Below are positions 60,541-64,000 of a DNA stretch of 64,000 nt, piece after piece (position 1 is the stretch's first letter; every line of letters begins with the position of its first letter). The notes below the pieces were generated by a model. That model was not told the DNA's origin. It did not search any database and saw only the letters and a program-made list of their open reading frames with translations. The position numbers and the translations under genes were made by a program. Origin of the DNA: Rhodobacterales bacterium (GTDB lineage: Bacteria > Pseudomonadota > Alphaproteobacteria > Rhodobacterales > Rhodobacteraceae); assembly GCA_002748285.1 (NCBI GenBank), contig PDSA01000027.1, positions 1 to 64,000 on the forward strand, written 5' to 3'.

Positions 60541-63312
60541 ATGCAGATCAACCAGAAACTCTATGCGCCTGACAGTCTGATCTGTCCGGCGCATCGGATC
60601 TTTGACACCGATGCCGCCGCAGCTGCCCTCAAGACGGCTGCCGCCGCCGGTGATCAGCGCCAGATCCGTATGGCAACGGTTGACTATCTGCGACAGGCCC
60701 GCAGCAGCGGCAATCAGGCGATTGAGCACGCCTTTGCCCAGCACCCCTTCGCCGCCGATCTGGTGCGCCGTTCTTATGCCTATCTGGCCGATTGTCTGGT
60801 GCAGAGCGCCTTTGACGTTGCCAGCACCCACCTGCATCCGGGCGCGAACACGACAGATGACGAACGTCTGAGCATTCTGGCGGTCGGGGGTTCGGGCCGG
60901 GCCGAAATGGCGCCGCATTCCGATATCGACCTGCTGTTTCTAACCCCCGACAAGCTGACCCCCGGAACCGAGAGCATCATTGAATACATGCTCTATATTC
61001 TGTGGGATCTGCGCCTGAAGCTCGGCCATGCCAGCCGCACCATCGCCGATTGCATCCGGCTGGGGCGCGAAGATTTCACCATCCGCACCGCTTTGCTGGA
61101 GGAACGCTATCTGTGCGGTGACCCGGCGCTGGCGGATGACCTGAAACAAACCCTGACCGAGCAGCTGTTTCGCGGCACCGCGCCGGAATTCATCGAAGCC
61201 AAACTGGCCGAGCGCGACCTGCGCCACATCAAACAGGGCGGCCAGCGCTATATGGTCGAGCCCAATGTCAAAGAGGGCAAAGGCGGTTTGCGGGATCTGC
61301 AATCGCTGTTCTGGATCGCCAAATATGTGCATCAGGTCGATGATGTGGGCGAACTGGTCGGGCTGGGGCTGTTTCGTCAGGATGAATATGACCGCTTTGC
61401 AAAGGCGGAAAATTTCCTCTGGGCCAGCCGCTGCCATTTGCATCTGATTGCCGGGCGGGCTCAAGAACAGCTGACCTTTGATATGCAGGTCGAGGTGGCA
61501 AAGCGCATGGGGTATAAATCCCATGGCGGCCGGCGCTCGGTCGAGCATTTCATGCAAGATTATTTCCGCCACGCCACCCATGTCGGCGATCTGACTCGCA
61601 TTCTGCTGACCGCGCTCGAGGCCCAGCACGTCAAACAGCAACCCCGCCTGAAACGGCCATTCCGGGGCCGCAAAAAGACCCGGGCCAATTATAAGATCGA
61701 GCAAAACCGCCTGAACATCGCCGATGAGGCGGCATTTTTGCAGGATAAGCTGAACATCCTGCGTCTGTTCGAAGAGGCTTTGCGCACCGAAATCCTGATC
61801 CACCCAGACGCGATGCGGCTGGTGACTCAGAACCTTCATCTGATCGACGATGAGATGCGCCATGACAAGGAAGCGCGGCGGATTTTTCTGGACCTGCTGC
61901 TAAAACACGGCAACCCCGAACGCGCCCTACGCCGGATGAACGAGCTGGGTGTGCTGGCCGCCTTTATCCCCGAATTTGCCCCGATCGTGGCGATGATGCA
62001 GTTCAATATGTATCACCATTATACGGTGGACGAACATACGATTCAGTGTATCTCGACTCTGGCGCAGATCGAACGCGGCGAGCTGACTGAAGAGCTGCCG
62101 ATTTCCTCCGAGCTGATCCGAACCGGCGTCAATCGCAAGGTGCTGTATGTGGCACTGTTTCTGCATGACATCGGCAAAGGCCGGGACGAGGATCACTCGA
62201 TCCTGGGGGCGCGTATTGCCCGCAAGGTGGCCCCGCGGCTGGGGCTGAAACCGGCGCAATGCGAAACCGTGGAATGGCTGGTGCGCAACCATTTGCGCAT
62301 GTCCGATGTGGCGCAGAAACGCGACATTTCCGACCCGGCCACGGTGCGCGGCTTTGCCAAGGCGGTGAAAACCGTTGAGCGGCTCGAATTGCTGACCCTA
62401 CTGACCATTTGCGACATTCGCGGTGTCGGGCCCGAGACATGGAACAACTGGAAAGCCATGTTGATGCGCAACCTCTATAACGACACCCGGCAGGCGCTGG
62501 AAAATGGTCTGGAAGATTTCAACCGCACCAACCGCCGGATCGAAGCGCAAAAAGCCCTGCGGGCCGCGCTGCCTGATTGGAGCAAAAAGGATCTGCAAAC
62601 CGAAACCCGCCGCCATAACAGCGATTACTGGCAAGGGCTGCGCGGCCATGCGCATGTCACTTTTGCCCGCTTGCTCAAAGACCTGCCCGAGGGCGGCATT
62701 GCCATCGACCTGACCCCGTCCGAGGATCGCGACGCTACCCGCGTTTGCTTTGTGCTGTCCGATTATCCGGGGCTGTTTTCACGCCTGGCCGGAGCGCTGG
62801 CGCTGGTCGGGGCCAATGTGGTCGATGCCAACACCTATACCAGCAAGGATGGCTATGCCACGGCGATTTTCTGGATTCAGGACAATAACGGCGCCCCATA
62901 CGAGGGCGACCGTCTGGAGCGTCTGCACGCCACCCTGATGCGCACCCTCAAAGGTAACACCATTGCCGATGATGTCCTGCAATCGCGCGACAAGCTGAAA
63001 AAACGCGAGCGCGCCTTTCGGGTGCCCACCGCCATCACCTTTGATAATGAGGGCAGCGAGCTTTACACCATCATCGAAGTCGACACCCGTGACCGCCCGG
63101 CCCTGCTCTATGATCTAACCCGCACGCTGGCCAATGCGGATGTCTCGATCGCCAGCGCGGTGATTGCCACCTATGGCGAACAGGTTGTGGATACGTTTTA
63201 CGTCAGGGATATGCAGGGGCAAAAGCTGGAAGATCAGGATTTTCAGCAGGCGCTGAAACAACAGCTGCAACAGTCCATCACCACCGGCAGCCTAAGGGCG
63301 CGGGCGCAATGA
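60541..63312 (+). CDS. glnD: [Protein-PII] uridylyltransferase/uridylyl-removing enzyme
   Basis: The 923-residue GlnD senses glutamine and modifies PII proteins. It contains the nucleotidyltransferase site GGSGR (116-120) with DID (128-130), the PII-UTase region, an HD domain (HDIGKG near 542) that removes UMP, and two C-terminal ACT domains (LSDYPGLFSRLAGALALVGA, and VDTRDRPALLYDLTRTLANA). All domains are complete. It starts 9 bases after the lipoprotein gene and overlaps murJ by 4 bases. Confidence 0.97.
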   Translation: MQINQKLYAPDSLICPAHRIFDTDAAAAALKTAAAAGDQRQIRMATVDYLRQARSSGNQAIEHAFAQHPFAADLVRRSYAYLADCLVQSAFDVASTHLHPGANTTDDERLSILAVGGSGRAEMAPHSDIDLLFLTPDKLTPGTESIIEYMLYILWDLRLKLGHASRTIADCIRLGREDFTIRTALLEERYLCGDPALADDLKQTLTEQLFRGTAPEFIEAKLAERDLRHIKQGGQRYMVEPNVKEGKGGLRDLQSLFWIAKYVHQVDDVGELVGLGLFRQDEYDRFAKAENFLWASRCHLHLIAGRAQEQLTFDMQVEVAKRMGYKSHGGRRSVEHFMQDYFRHATHVGDLTRILLTALEAQHVKQQPRLKRPFRGRKKTRANYKIEQNRLNIADEAAFLQDKLNILRLFEEALRTEILIHPDAMRLVTQNLHLIDDEMRHDKEARRIFLDLLLKHGNPERALRRMNELGVLAAFIPEFAPIVAMMQFNMYHHYTVDEHTIQCISTLAQIERGELTEELPISSELIRTGVNRKVLYVALFLHDIGKGRDEDHSILGARIARKVAPRLGLKPAQCETVEWLVRNHLRMSDVAQKRDISDPATVRGFAKAVKTVERLELLTLLTICDIRGVGPETWNNWKAMLMRNLYNDTRQALENGLEDFNRTNRRIEAQKALRAALPDWSKKDLQTETRRHNSDYWQGLRGHAHVTFARLLKDLPEGGIAIDLTPSEDRDATRVCFVLSDYPGLFSRLAGALALVGANVVDANTYTSKDGYATAIFWIQDNNGAPYEGDRLERLHATLMRTLKGNTIADDVLQSRDKLKKRERAFRVPTAITFDNEGSELYTIIEVDTRDRPALLYDLTRTLANADVSIASAVIATYGEQVVDTFYVRDMQGQKLEDQDFQQALKQQLQQSITTGSLRARAQ

Positions 63313-64000
63313 GCCTGAAAAACAAAATGCTGGGCGGGTTTATGACGGTGGGCTTCTGGACCTTGCTCAGCCGTATTCTGGGCTTTGCCCGCGATATGAT
63401 GATCGCCGCCTTTCTGGGCACCGGCCCGGCGGCACAAGCCTTTATCGTGGCGTTTTCGCTGCCCAATATGTTTCGCCGTTTCTTTGCCGAGGGCGCGTTC
63501 AACACCGCCTTTGTGCCGATGTTCACCAAAAAACATCAGGCCGGAGAGGATGCCCATGGTTTTGCCCAGGATGCCTTTAGCGGGCTGGCAGCAATCCTGA
63601 TCGGGCTGAGCGTTCTGGCCATGGTGCTGATGCCGTGGCTGGTCTGGGCCATGGCCGCCGGGTTTGTCGGGGATGAGCGCTTTGATCTGGCCGTCAGCTA
63701 TGGGCGGATTGCCTTTCCCTATATTCTGTTCATCTCGCTGGCGGCGCTGCTGTCGGGGCTGCTCAATGCGCTGCACCGCTTTACCGCCGCCGCCGCCGCG
63801 CCGGTGTTGCTGAATGTGATTTTCATCATCGCGCTGGTGCTGGGCCGGGCGCTGGAGGCCGATATCGGGCTGCTGCTGGCCTGGATGGTGCCGGTGGCCG
63901 GGGTTGCACAATTCGCGCTGGTCTGGGTGGCGGCGAAACGAGCGGGCTTTGCGCTGCTGCCACGCCGCCCGGTGTTCACGCCCGAGCTAAAACGCTTGGC
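63309..64000 (+). CDS. murJ: Lipid II flippase MurJ, N-terminal part (cut by window edge)
   Basis: The frame starts at ATG 63309 inside the glnD stop (ATGA) and runs off the window after 230 residues. The N-terminal SRILGFARDMMIAAFLGTGP, AFIVAFSLPNMFRRFFAEGA and FNTAFVPMF are classic MurJ motifs, with several membrane helices following. MurJ flips lipid-linked peptidoglycan precursors; DapF in this window provides diaminopimelate for the same pathway. glnD-murJ adjacency is common in alphaproteobacteria. Confidence 0.96.
   Translation, partial: MSLKNKMLGGFMTVGFWTLLSRILGFARDMMIAAFLGTGPAAQAFIVAFSLPNMFRRFFAEGAFNTAFVPMFTKKHQAGEDAHGFAQDAFSGLAAILIGLSVLAMVLMPWLVWAMAAGFVGDERFDLAVSYGRIAFPYILFISLAALLSGLLNALHRFTAAAAAPVLLNVIFIIALVLGRALEADIGLLLAWMVPVAGVAQFALVWVAAKRAGFALLPRRPVFTPELKRL

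Overview
The window is chromosomal DNA of an alphaproteobacterium, most likely of the Rhodobacterales (Roseobacter/Rhodobacter-like). The reasons are the protein sequences themselves, the GC-rich coding style, a TRAP dicarboxylate-type transporter, a secE-nusG-rplKAJL-rpoBC cluster, an RpoH-like promoter before dnaK, and gene neighbourhoods such as argJ-mutT beside secA and rsmI-yraN-gshB. Almost all of it is housekeeping core. Accessory DNA is limited to the left end (about 1-1150) and the stretch beside tRNA-Lys (about 23750-24800).

Layout. 1-1150: the edge of an IS630-type element that has cut off all but the 3' end of a tag (3-methyladenine glycosylase I) gene, then a DUF3768 gene. 1158-2891: a DJ-1/PfpI protein and a LysR regulator. 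3234-3310: tRNA-Arg(CCG). 3511-7194: a TRAP transporter operon ending in an isocitrate lyase/PEP mutase-family enzyme. 7684-9323: an unnamed small protein and a BASS/ACR3-like transporter. 9630-13654: dnaK, dnaJ, radC. 13649-18794: secA followed by an unnamed secreted protein and a PstS-like/OmpA protein. 18987-21510: a parvulin, argJ and mutT. 21557-23569: a fused dapF-mtaB gene. 23668-24791: tRNA-Lys and a DUF1353 lipoprotein. 25028-37172: rpoC, rpoB, rplL, rplJ, rplA, rplK, nusG and secE, all on the minus strand. 37350-48806: metabolism (hydroxyacid dehydrogenase, M3 peptidase, amino-acid ABC parts, MoeB-like, dut, coaBC, ChaN-like, cobU and a phosphatase, GST). 48899-52648: a cobalt/nickel ECF-type transporter (NikKLMQO arrangement) under a cobalamin riboswitch. 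52777-58402: two alpha/beta hydrolases, GNAT, amphi-Trp protein, Bax-inhibitor-1 protein, gshB and yraN. 58399-64000: rsmI, an LpoA-like lipoprotein, glnD and the start of murJ.

How the genes work together: cobU, its overlapping phosphatase and the B12-riboswitch-controlled metal importer point to cobalamin synthesis or salvage fed by cobalt uptake. SecE, SecA, the parvulin and MurJ serve envelope biogenesis. DnaK and DnaJ share a heat-shock type promoter region.

The most unusual items are: (1) an in-frame fusion of diaminopimelate epimerase to the tRNA methylthiotransferase MtaB, made by loss of the DapF C-terminus and the MtaB N-terminus, with all recognisable catalytic cysteines kept; (2) a two-hairpin palindromic repeat, present twice in opposite orientation, one copy of which lies in dnaJ and replaces the normal end of DnaJ; (3) three metal-importer subunits whose mature or native N-termini carry histidine. 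No CRISPR array, prophage or defence system was seen.
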